Assembly: GCA_910586105.1 (NCBI GenBank)
Contig: CAJUGU010000078.1
Coordinates: forward strand, 1-17,853
Reading direction: 5' to 3'
DNA: 17,853 bases
Source: an uncultured Eubacteriales bacterium
GTDB lineage: Bacteria; Bacillota; Clostridia; Oscillospirales; Butyricicoccaceae
Shown: one piece after another, positions 1-6,209 of the stretch
How positions within the stretch are numbered: position 1 is the stretch's first letter
Layout: every line of letters begins with the position of its first letter
The notes under the pieces: model-generated
What the model saw: the letters and a program-made list of their open reading frames with translations, nothing else
Database searches by the model: none
What the model was told of the DNA's origin: nothing
Made by a program: the position numbers and the translations under genes

Positions 1-12
1 TACAAAAAAATC

Positions 13-77
13 GCGGGTGCAGGGCAGAGCCCTGCCGCTGTCCGCGCAGGACGCCTCCCCGGCGAGGGGCGCGGCCG
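13..77. repeat. GC-rich palindromic intergenic repeat modules
   Basis: Two small palindromes lie side by side. One is GCAGGGC-AGA-GCCCTGC at 19-35, and the other is GTCC-GCGCA-GGAC at 40-52. The same two module types, in the same order, occur in the repeat at 13767-13930 as GGGGC-TCT-GCCCC followed by GTCC-TACGC-GGAC. This looks like an edge or decayed copy of that family, upstream of the S1-domain gene. The window starts here, so its full extent cannot be seen. A function as a terminator of an upstream gene is possible but not shown. Confidence 0.45.
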
Positions 78-164
78 AATAAACCTGATAAGCATTTTCC
101 GCAAAATCGGCGCATAGGATGTAACCAGCGGATTTCCCCTCTGCATTTAAAGGAGGTTGCAAAT

Positions 165-1103
165 ATGAAAAGAGACGAAAACTGCCTGCCCGAAGGCTTC
201 CGCAGTGAGCTGCCGGAAAACCGCGCCGCGCTCGCCTCGCTCGAAGGGCTGCGGCAGGCTGGGGATCGAGTGCTGGAAGCCGTCGCCAGCCGGTGCAGCT
301 GCTCCCATGACCTGCTCGTTGAGCTAGGCTGGACGACCGCCGTCATCCCCCGCGCGGAGTGCGCGCTCGGGCTCGATACCGGCGAAACCCGCGAGATCGC
401 GATCCTTTCCCGCGTCGGCAAGCCGGTGTGTTTCCGCGTGACCGGCGTGGACGGTTCCACGTCCCCGCCCACCGTCACCCTCAGCCGCAAGGCGGTGCTG
501 GAAGAAGCACAGGAAATGCTGCTCGGTTCGCTCGAGCCCGGCGACATCCTACCTGCGCGCATCACCCATATCGAGCCGTTCGGCGTGTTCGTCGACATCG
601 GCTGCGGGGTCGTTTCCATGATCGGCATCGAACACCTGTCGGTCTCCCGCATCCTGCATCCCGCCGAGCGCTTCCGCCCCGGGCAGGATATCTACGCGAT
701 CGTACTGAGCGTCGACCGCGCCGCCAAACGCATCAACCTCTCCCACCGCGAGCTGCTCGGCACCTGGGAGGAAAACGCCGCCCTGTTTTCCCCGGGCGAG
801 ACCGTGCGCGGCGTGGTGCGCTCGATCGAAAGCTACGGCGTTTTCATCGAGCTGATGCCCAACCTTTCCGGGCTGGCCGAACGGCGCGCCGGGCTGCGCG
901 AAGGGCAGGCCGTATCCGTGTTCCTCAAATCAATCGTGCCGGAGCGCATGAAAATCAAGCTGACCGTGATCGACCTGATCCCGCCCCCCGCCAACGACCT
1001 GCCCGCGCCGCGCTATTTCCTGACGGAAGGCCACCTCGACCGGTGGGTGTACACGCCGCCCGCCTGCTCCAGCAAACATATCGAAACCGTATTCCACGAT
1101 TGA
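165..1103 (+). CDS. S1 RNA-binding domain protein (ribosomal protein S1-like)
   Basis: A 312-residue cytosolic protein with repeated S1 (OB-fold) RNA-binding domains. The clearest domain is at about residues 125-195, with the typical S1 pattern G-D-I-L-P-A-R-I, then F-G-V-F-V-D-I-G, and ending in R-I-N-L-S-H-R-E. A second, shorter S1-like domain lies at about 210-270 (G-E-T-V-R-G-V-V, Y-G-V-F-I-E-L). An N-terminal region at about 40-115 has a similar beta pattern and may be a degenerate S1 domain. The start is set by AAAGGAGG seven bases before the ATG. Such S1-only proteins bind RNA and may act in translation or mRNA stability, but the exact role is not known. It is shorter than a full ribosomal S1 (rpsA), so that name is not given. 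It stands alone on this strand and ends before a bidirectional terminator. Confidence 0.85.
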   Translation: MKRDENCLPEGFRSELPENRAALASLEGLRQAGDRVLEAVASRCSCSHDLLVELGWTTAVIPRAECALGLDTGETREIAILSRVGKPVCFRVTGVDGSTSPPTVTLSRKAVLEEAQEMLLGSLEPGDILPARITHIEPFGVFVDIGCGVVSMIGIEHLSVSRILHPAERFRPGQDIYAIVLSVDRAAKRINLSHRELLGTWEENAALFSPGETVRGVVRSIESYGVFIELMPNLSGLAERRAGLREGQAVSVFLKSIVPERMKIKLTVIDLIPPPANDLPAPRYFLTEGHLDRWVYTPPACSSKHIETVFHD

Positions 1104-1292
1104 CGGCCCCGCGGCCGGCCGACCCATGCGGAGCGGTTTTCTCCCGGCGGATTCCGGTCTGGTCCTGTAAAAAACGGGCTGTATGCCTTTTCGTTCGTTT
1201 TTTTGTTTGCAGGGGGAGCATATCTCCGCGTCGTCGATCCGGTATGGTGTCTGCGCAATCCCGAAGCATATATCCGGATGCATCGCCACAGC

Positions 1293-1328
1293 AAAAACAC
1301 CGCGTCAGCAACTGGCGCGGTGTTTTTT
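1293..1328. terminator. Bidirectional intrinsic terminator between convergent genes
   Basis: AAAAACACCGCG at 1293-1304 pairs perfectly with CGCGGTGTTTTT at 1316-1327 around an 11-base loop. The stem has T-runs on both strands, so it can end transcription of the S1 gene from the left and of the kinase/beta-helix operon from the right. The rest of the 1104-1365 gap shows nothing further that I can support. Confidence 0.85.
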
Positions 1329-1365
1329 CGCTGAGAATGTGCCCCTATGCCTTCCCCGCCGCGGT

Positions 1366-2631
1366 TTATCGGAAAACCGCTTTGTCAATTTCCAGCGTTT
1401 GCCCGCAGCGGTTGTCAAAATCCGTGCCGTTGCGTTCAAAGATGGTGTCCGGAAATTTCAACGCAATATCGGTAGGGACGCTTTCCAGCAGCACAGCCGT
1501 CCCGTTGTCGTGAAAGCGGTTCCTTTCATACATCGTATCGGTGACACCGTTGCCGGTACTGTTGAAATGAAAAGCAACCGTATTCCCGTCAAAAAGGGTG
1601 TCATCCGCATTGACCCATGCCGTCCCAGTACACAGCACCCCGGTTTCCCACCCGGAGACGCGGCAGTCTGTCAGATGCAGCCGGGCAGACGCGGAAATCC
1701 CGACCCCATCCCCCTGACCGATAAAATGGATCTGCTCGAAAAAGGATATCCCGCCTTTCGGTATGTCCAGCAGGACCGGCCCCATAAAAACGGTGCGGTT
1801 CCCCGAATCGTCGGAGCTGCCGGTCAGGTTGAACGGGCGCTGCCCCAGGGTCAGGCCGCCCTGATAGGTCACCGGCGGAAGCCGGATCGTGACAACATCA
1901 TCCACGCTTACCGTATCGGCGATCTCATCCACCAGCGCCTGCAATTCCTCGATCGTCTCCATTGGCGCGTTGGTGGAATCATATTCCAGGGTACGGATCG
2001 ATTCAAACGTGTGTTCCTGCTGCACCCGGACCGTGTCCCCGTTTTTCATGTGTAAGGTGATTTCCAGCACCGCCGAAAAATCCCCTTCGCCAGAAAGCAG
2101 AAAGTCAATGTAAGTGATCGCCGCCGCATCGGGGACATAACTGGTGTCGCGCCGCGGCTGCGTGCAGGATATGGTAAGCCCTTCGTCCGCCCGGACAAAT
2201 TCGGCCGTTATGGAATCCACCTTCGGCAAAAAATCCTCGGTGGCGTGGGTTTCGCTTCCCACATAATTGACATACAGCAAAGTGGGGTACCGATAATCGA
2301 AATCCAGTTCACAGGGTGTTTCCCGCTTCTGCGCGGGCGTAAACGGGCTGTTCGCCCAGGCGATACAAACCTGATAGCTGCCGTCACGGTCGGTATAAAC
2401 CGTTTCGGTCCCGCCGCCGTCAAACACACGGGGCCTATGATACCAGGAAACGAACAGCGCTGTGACGTATACGAGGAGCAGCGCCGTGACCACGCGCAGT
2501 ATTTTCTTTCGATAAATCGTGCTTTTGCCAAGGCGCGGCGTGGAACGCGTATTCACAACGCGCGTACAGAACGGGCAGAAGGAAGCCGCTTCGTGCAGTT
2601 CCGCGCCGCAGAACGGGCACTGTTTTTTCAT
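1366..2631 (-). CDS. Zinc-ribbon membrane protein with predicted extracellular right-handed beta-helix
   Basis: A 421-residue protein in three parts. The N-terminus is a zinc ribbon with C5-x2-C8 and C19-x2-C22. A positively charged stretch (R-K-K at 41-43) precedes one membrane span at about 45-63, which places the zinc ribbon in the cytosol and the rest outside. The outer part has a middle beta-rich domain (about 75-215) and then, from about 245 to 415, short repeated strands with N-x-F/D-N-G turns (G-I-S-F-F-E-Q-I-H-F-I, T-L-F-D-G-N-T, Y-E-R-N-R-F-H-D-N-G, F-E-R-N-G-T) that look like a right-handed parallel beta-helix. The ATG overlaps the kinase stop in an ATGA, so the two are co-translated. 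It could be a surface sensor or carbohydrate-binding partner of the kinase. The fold is inferred by eye, and no enzyme motif was recognised. Confidence 0.75.
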   Translation of the reverse strand: MKKQCPFCGAELHEAASFCPFCTRVVNTRSTPRLGKSTIYRKKILRVVTALLLVYVTALFVSWYHRPRVFDGGGTETVYTDRDGSYQVCIAWANSPFTPAQKRETPCELDFDYRYPTLLYVNYVGSETHATEDFLPKVDSITAEFVRADEGLTISCTQPRRDTSYVPDAAAITYIDFLLSGEGDFSAVLEITLHMKNGDTVRVQQEHTFESIRTLEYDSTNAPMETIEELQALVDEIADTVSVDDVVTIRLPPVTYQGGLTLGQRPFNLTGSSDDSGNRTVFMGPVLLDIPKGGISFFEQIHFIGQGDGVGISASARLHLTDCRVSGWETGVLCTGTAWVNADDTLFDGNTVAFHFNSTGNGVTDTMYERNRFHDNGTAVLLESVPTDIALKFPDTIFERNGTDFDNRCGQTLEIDKAVFR

Positions 2632-3284
2632 ACCATCGCCTCCATCAGCTGCTGGACGTTTTGAAACCGCCGCTGCGGGTTCACCTGCGTGCAGCGCTCC
2701 ACGATCCGGCCCAGCCGCCCTTTTACCAGCTCCTTGGATGGATGCTTGCCGGTGCGCATCACATTGATCAGCACGCCAAGCGAATAGATATCCGCCCGGC
2801 GGTCGGACTGCGAAAGCCCGTACTGCTCCGGCGCGGCAAAGCCGACCGTGCCTAAGACAATGGTATCCGCTTCATGATCCGGCTTGTACAGGCGGGCGGC
2901 GTCAAAATCGATCAGGACGGCCTCGCGCCCGCGCAGGATCACATTTTCCGGTTTGATATCCCGATGGACAGCGGCGATGGAATGCAGCACCCACAGGGCC
3001 TGGCAAAGCTGAAGGACGATCTCCCGCGTTTCCCGCGCGGAAAACCGGGACGCCTGCAAAAGGGAATGCAGGGTGTCCCCTTCAATAAATTCCTCAAGCA
3101 CAAGGTTTTGTTCGCCCTGCGCAGCCGCTTCCAGCACAGTGGGGAGGTTCCGGCATTTATAGCGCAGCAGCCTTTGATAAACTTCCCCATCGCCGAGGAA
3201 ACGGCGCAGGATCATGCGCTGCCCCGTCCTTCGATGGGCGATCAGCCGGACGCTGCCGCGCTGGCTTTCTTTCAGGATACGCAT
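2628..3284 (-). CDS. Small atypical Ser/Thr protein kinase
   Basis: A 218-residue kinase-fold protein counted from the first ATG. The C-lobe is clear: H-R-D at 107-109 with K111 and N114 (catalytic loop HRDIKPEN), then D-F-D at 126-128 in place of DFG, A-P-E-Q-Y at 151-155, and A-D-I-Y-S-L-G with D165. The N-lobe is short. The glycine loop is reduced to E-S-Q-R-G-S-V, and the usual beta-3 lysine seems to be replaced in M-I-L-R-R-F (R27/R28). No membrane span or PASTA domain is present, so it should be cytosolic. No good ribosome binding site precedes the ATG at 3284. An in-frame ATT at 3327-3329 has AAGGGGGAG six bases upstream and would add 15 residues, so the true start is probably there. 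It overlaps the zinc-ribbon gene by 4 bases and is divergent from the HTH gene. Activity is likely but not certain, given the changed residues. Confidence 0.85.
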   Translation of the reverse strand: MRILKESQRGSVRLIAHRRTGQRMILRRFLGDGEVYQRLLRYKCRNLPTVLEAAAQGEQNLVLEEFIEGDTLHSLLQASRFSARETREIVLQLCQALWVLHSIAAVHRDIKPENVILRGREAVLIDFDAARLYKPDHEADTIVLGTVGFAAPEQYGLSQSDRRADIYSLGVLINVMRTGKHPSKELVKGRLGRIVERCTQVNPQRRFQNVQQLMEAMV

Positions 3285-3325
3285 CTGTTCAAATTCGGTT
3301 TCCAGTACATCGGTCAGCCAGGTAT

Positions 3326-3382
3326 AAATCGGGAACTCCCCCTTAAATTAGGAACGCCCCCTTAAATCGGGAACGTCCCTAT
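3326..3382. repeat. Three tandem 19-bp repeats in the kinase leader
   Basis: Three head-to-tail units, each 19 bases: AAATCGGGAACTCCCCCTT (3326-3344), AAATTAGGAACGCCCCCTT (3345-3363) and a more diverged AAATCGGGAACGTCCCTAT (3364-3382). Read on the minus strand, the first two carry an AAGGGGG purine tract resembling a ribosome binding site. The copy nearest the kinase provides the only good ribosome binding site for that gene. The unit length is not a multiple of three, so gain or loss of a copy would shift any reading frame running through it. Confidence 0.8.
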
Positions 3383-3393
3383 AAAAAAAATGC

Positions 3394-3420
3394 AAACCCT
3401 ATGCAGCCAGCATATGGTTT
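3394..3420. promoter_or_regulatory. Candidate operator: 11-bp inverted repeat
   Basis: AAACCCTATGC (3394-3404) and GCATATGGTTT (3410-3420) form an inverted repeat with one mismatch and a five-base spacer. It lies in the divergent control region between the kinase and the HTH gene, just downstream of the proposed kinase promoter. Its size and position suit a dimeric HTH protein, and the adjacent XRE-like protein is the obvious candidate. This is an inference from position and symmetry only. Confidence 0.4.
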
Positions 3421-3438
3421 TTCTCATTTGAAACAGGT

Positions 3439-3468
3439 ATGATATTAGTATAGCGGATTTTATCTCAA
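3439..3468 (-). promoter_or_regulatory. Candidate promoter for the kinase operon
   Basis: On the minus strand, TTGAGA (3463-3468) and TATCAT (3439-3444) are spaced by 18 bases, a fair sigma-A type match. Transcription would start near 3432, run through the inverted repeat and the 19-bp repeats, and reach the kinase after roughly 100 bases. A plus-strand promoter for the HTH gene should overlap this stretch. TTGAAA at 3428-3433 is a possible -35, but the -10 (TATAGC at 3449-3454) is only 15 bases away, so I do not call it separately. Confidence 0.4.
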
Positions 3469-3489
3469 AAGTAAAGGGGGGAAAGGAAA

Positions 3490-3915
3490 ATGACCAGGAA
3501 AAACACGGGGGATCTACAGGCTGGACTGATGCGCCAACCGAATTTGGAAACCTATCTTGACGAGAACCGGGAGCAGTTTGTCAACCCCAGCGCCGCAGAT
3601 CTTTTGCTGTCCCTGTTCGACCAAAGCGGGGTATCCAAAGCCGCGGTCGCGCGGAATGGGTGCATGAGCGAGGTTTACCTGCATCAGGTGCTTTCCGGGC
3701 GACGGAACCCATCCCGCGACCGGCTGCTGTGTATCTGCATCGGGCTTGGCGCCACGCTGGAGCAGACCCAGCAGCTGCTGAAACAGGCAGGCTACGCCCC
3801 GCTGTATCCAAAGCACCGGCGGGATGCGATCATCAGCCACGGCATCGTACACGGAACACCGCTCAGCGAAATCAATGGCAAGCTGTTTGGCGAAGACGTG
3901 AAAGCGCTGTTTTAA
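3490..3915 (+). CDS. XRE-like helix-turn-helix DNA-binding protein
   Basis: A 141-residue protein with a lambda-repressor/XRE-type helical DNA-binding domain at about residues 36-103. V-S-K-A-A-V-A-R-N-G is the first HTH helix and turn, M-S-E-V-Y-L-H-Q-V-L-S-G is the recognition helix, and R-R-N-P-S-R-D-R-L-L follows, as in many XRE proteins. The last 40 residues (Y-P-K-H-R-R-D-A-I-I onward) are a conserved-looking tail with no membrane span. The start follows a purine-rich site (GGGGGGAAAGGAAA). It is divergent from the kinase and leads an apparent three-gene operon with the two membrane proteins. It probably regulates this locus, perhaps through the inverted repeat at 3394-3420, and it could also be a substrate of the kinase. 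Both roles are inferred. Confidence 0.85.
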   Translation: MTRKNTGDLQAGLMRQPNLETYLDENREQFVNPSAADLLLSLFDQSGVSKAAVARNGCMSEVYLHQVLSGRRNPSRDRLLCICIGLGATLEQTQQLLKQAGYAPLYPKHRRDAIISHGIVHGTPLSEINGKLFGEDVKALF

Positions 3916-3946
3916 GGAAGGAATCAGGAAAGGAGAGTCTATTCAT

Positions 3947-5263
3947 ATGTCAACAAAACAAACAACATCGGGGGCGGGAGGGAAAAAGGCGTCCGGCTCC
4001 AAAGCCAAAGTCTGGATCGTCCTGCTGATCATTTTCGGCGTGATCGCGGCGTGCTTTGGAGGTTACATTGCTTATTTCGAGCATCAGAACACGATATTAA
4101 ACTGCAATAATGTGATCGAACGGCTGCTGCAAACGTCAACTTTCTATTATGCTGACCCCTATGACGAGGATGAGGAGGAGCGGGAAAGCTTCCGCAACAA
4201 ATTCAACGAGGTCTGCGGCAAAGGCTATTTTAAGAAAACGCTTGCCGCAGTCTTTGACGAATACGCGACCGTGAGCCTTTACAACTCCGGCTTCACCGAA
4301 GGCCCGGTCGAAGAGATGCGGGAAACCCGCTATGGCGAAAAGGTCGAGACCCCCAGTGTGCGAAGGAAATTTTCCATGGCGATCGGCGTGCTTACCTCGC
4401 TGGGCTATCAGGACGCGGCGCTGCGGGACAGCGCGGAGCGTATTTTCACGCAAGGCGTCAAGCAGCCGGAAGCGAACGCCGACGCCCCCTCGCTTCTGTC
4501 TGTCGCAAGAAGCATGGCGGACAACATTGACAAAATAAACCTCTGGAATGAGGGCGGCGGTGATTTTTACCATCTGGATCTGCCCGAACATCTGAAGGAG
4601 GACGCGGTGCGCGACGTTTACCGGCAGGCCGTCCTGCGATCAGCCGAAGGCGGCGACGTGGATCGCTTTGTCCGAACGATGGAAAGCGTCGGCGAATCGC
4701 CGCTGATGGAGGGCGTCGCCGTCCTGCAGCCGGAGGAGATCCTGGATCTGATCGCCCCCGACCGCAGCAACGCGGAACTGCTGACCCTGCGCAACAGCGT
4801 GGGCGGCTATTACGACTCCGCCGCCAACCGTCAGGAACTTGCGGATATGCTTCCGCAAAAACGGCGCTCTTCCGTGTATGGAAGCGACTTCTACGGCGAT
4901 TTTTATTACAGCACCTATTCCTCCGGCGGGAACAAATACGATATGACCGAATTCAACAACAACCCGGGTCTGTGGAACGCGCTGAGCCCCGGTCAGCGGG
5001 ACGTCATCCGGGAGGGGAACAAAGTTCAAAAAAATTATCTGATGTATTGCCGTGGTGAAAAGGTAAAATGCGGCGACATCAGCGCCTATTCGCAGGCGGG
5101 CTACCGGTACGCTTACCGCCTCGACGAAGATCTTTTTCTGTACATCGGCGACAACGGCATCAACTGTTGGGGAAACGAGATCCCCGGCGACTTTTCCGCT
5201 GTTGTGAAGGAGCTGAGCGACGAATACGCCGCATCCGTCCGCGCCGCGCAGGCCGCTGCGTGA
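3947..5263 (+). CDS. Membrane-anchored protein of unknown function
   Basis: A 438-residue protein with no family that I recognise. A basic, Ser/Gly/Lys-rich N-terminus (1-21) is followed by a single hydrophobic span at about 22-44. There is no signal-peptidase or lipobox pattern, so it should stay anchored, with about 390 residues outside. The outer part begins with an asparagine/leucine helix (about 48-62) and an acidic patch (D-E-D-E-E-E-R-E, about 75-82). It has long helical stretches, then a tyrosine- and glycine-rich segment (about 305-340) before a C-terminal domain that includes C-R-G-E-K-V-K-C-G. The start follows GGAAAGGAGAG. It lies 31 bases after the HTH gene and 65 before the next membrane protein, so the three are probably one operon. 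A sensor or structural envelope role is possible, but no function can be assigned. Confidence 0.8.
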   Translation: MSTKQTTSGAGGKKASGSKAKVWIVLLIIFGVIAACFGGYIAYFEHQNTILNCNNVIERLLQTSTFYYADPYDEDEEERESFRNKFNEVCGKGYFKKTLAAVFDEYATVSLYNSGFTEGPVEEMRETRYGEKVETPSVRRKFSMAIGVLTSLGYQDAALRDSAERIFTQGVKQPEANADAPSLLSVARSMADNIDKINLWNEGGGDFYHLDLPEHLKEDAVRDVYRQAVLRSAEGGDVDRFVRTMESVGESPLMEGVAVLQPEEILDLIAPDRSNAELLTLRNSVGGYYDSAANRQELADMLPQKRRSSVYGSDFYGDFYYSTYSSGGNKYDMTEFNNNPGLWNALSPGQRDVIREGNKVQKNYLMYCRGEKVKCGDISAYSQAGYRYAYRLDEDLFLYIGDNGINCWGNEIPGDFSAVVKELSDEYAASVRAAQAAA

Positions 5264-5281
5264 CCCCCTGACCGCGCAAAC

Positions 5282-5299
5282 CGCCTGCGGCGGCAGGCG
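5282..5299 (+). other. Intergenic hairpin between two membrane-protein genes
   Basis: CGCCTGC and GCAGGCG form a perfect 7-bp stem around GGCG, sitting between the stop of the 438-residue protein and the ribosome binding site (AAAGGAG) of the next gene. There is no T-run after it, so it is more likely an mRNA processing or stability element, or a weak pause site, than a terminator. Confidence 0.4.
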
Positions 5300-5328
5300 C
5301 ATTATTTCATGGAAAGGAGCGTTCTTTC

Positions 5329-6090
5329 ATGGCGCTTACAATTATTGCAGTTATCCTAATCATCGTATTTTTCCCCATCCTGCTTGGCTTCGCGGCCACG
5401 GCAGCGATCGTGATCTTTGCTTTTGCCTCATTCGCTGCGGGAATCGGCATGATCGCTTATGCTATTTACTGCGCGGGCAAGGCCGCGACGAAACCGATGC
5501 TTGCAAAGCGCGCGGCGATCATTGCGCTGCTCGTCGACCTGATCGCCATGCCATGGCTGATCAAAAATTATGGCGGCAATCCGAGCTATCTGTATGCTTT
5601 TTCCGCGATCGTGTCCAATTACGCGGTTGCAATGATGCTGATCAGCCGGAACCGGAGTTTCCGCCCCGGGAAAACCAAGCTCGGTATGCTGTTTCTGGCG
5701 TTGGGCGCAATCCTTGACGTGATGACACAGTTTATATTTATGGCGTATATGCCGGTCGCTGCGTCTATCACAGGGATGCTTGCCGACGTGCTGATGCTTG
5801 TCGCGGTCGTGCTGCTGCTGACGACGCCGCCGCACCCGGATGTAGAAGGGCTGGAAAATATCGGCACGATGCTGGTATCTGGCGCGCTGGCGCTTGGCAG
5901 TGTATTCGGCATTCAGACAGCATTTCAGCGGTTTGCGATCATGCGCAGCCTGGAGTATGACGGGATGATGGTGGCCTCGGTGGGCATCCCCTATTCGTGG
6001 CTGATCATCAAAGCGCTGAAAATCATTGGGCTGGTACTGTTCGTCCTGCCGATCCTTCAGGGACTTCGGAGCAAACCGTCGAAAAAGTAA
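5329..6090 (+). CDS. Polytopic membrane protein of unknown function
   Basis: A 253-residue, very hydrophobic protein. Candidate membrane segments lie at about residues 3-23, 24-48, 61-77, 87-105, 117-140, 145-165, 180-198 and 228-246, giving seven or eight spans. Short basic loops include K-A-A-T-K-P-M-L-A-K-R (51-61) and S-R-N-R-S-F-R-P-G-K-T-K (106-117), and the tail is basic (S-K-P-S-K-K). No transporter or enzyme motif was recognised. The start is set by AAAGGAG nine bases upstream. It is the last gene of the HTH operon and is followed by a strong bidirectional terminator. It could work with the single-span protein upstream as a membrane complex, which is inferred only from the gene order. 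Confidence 0.75.
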   Translation: MALTIIAVILIIVFFPILLGFAATAAIVIFAFASFAAGIGMIAYAIYCAGKAATKPMLAKRAAIIALLVDLIAMPWLIKNYGGNPSYLYAFSAIVSNYAVAMMLISRNRSFRPGKTKLGMLFLALGAILDVMTQFIFMAYMPVAASITGMLADVLMLVAVVLLLTTPPHPDVEGLENIGTMLVSGALALGSVFGIQTAFQRFAIMRSLEYDGMMVASVGIPYSWLIIKALKIIGLVLFVLPILQGLRSKPSKK

Positions 6091-6123
6091 GACGAGCGGG
6101 GCGCGACGCCCCATGCTGTAAGG

Positions 6124-6175
6124 AAAAGGGGCTGTCTCAAATGATTGCGTAAATCATTTTGAGACAGCCCCTTTT
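6124..6175. terminator. Long bidirectional terminator, palindromic element
   Basis: AAAAGGGGCTGTCTCAAATG and the following ATT (6124-6146) pair with the arm at 6152-6175 over more than 20 bp, with one bulged base and a loop of about five bases. T-runs flank the stem on both strands. It separates the rightward membrane-protein operon from leftward rnc and should stop transcription from both sides. The GGGGCTGTCTCAAAA sequence is of a kind I remember as recurring between genes in many Firmicutes, so it may be a small mobile or repeated palindrome used as a terminator. Confidence 0.9.
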
Positions 6176-6209
6176 TTCTGTTTTCTGAAAGGCGCGCCGC
6201 CCTTCGCGG

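Noticed and set aside
359..1513. A 384-codon plus-strand frame overlapping the S1 gene
   Set aside because: It crosses the bidirectional terminator, is arginine- and proline-rich, and has no ribosome binding site, while the S1 domains lie in another frame.
3326..3382. The 19-bp repeats as a CRISPR fragment
   Set aside because: The units are directly adjacent with no spacers, are shorter than CRISPR repeats, and no cas gene is present.
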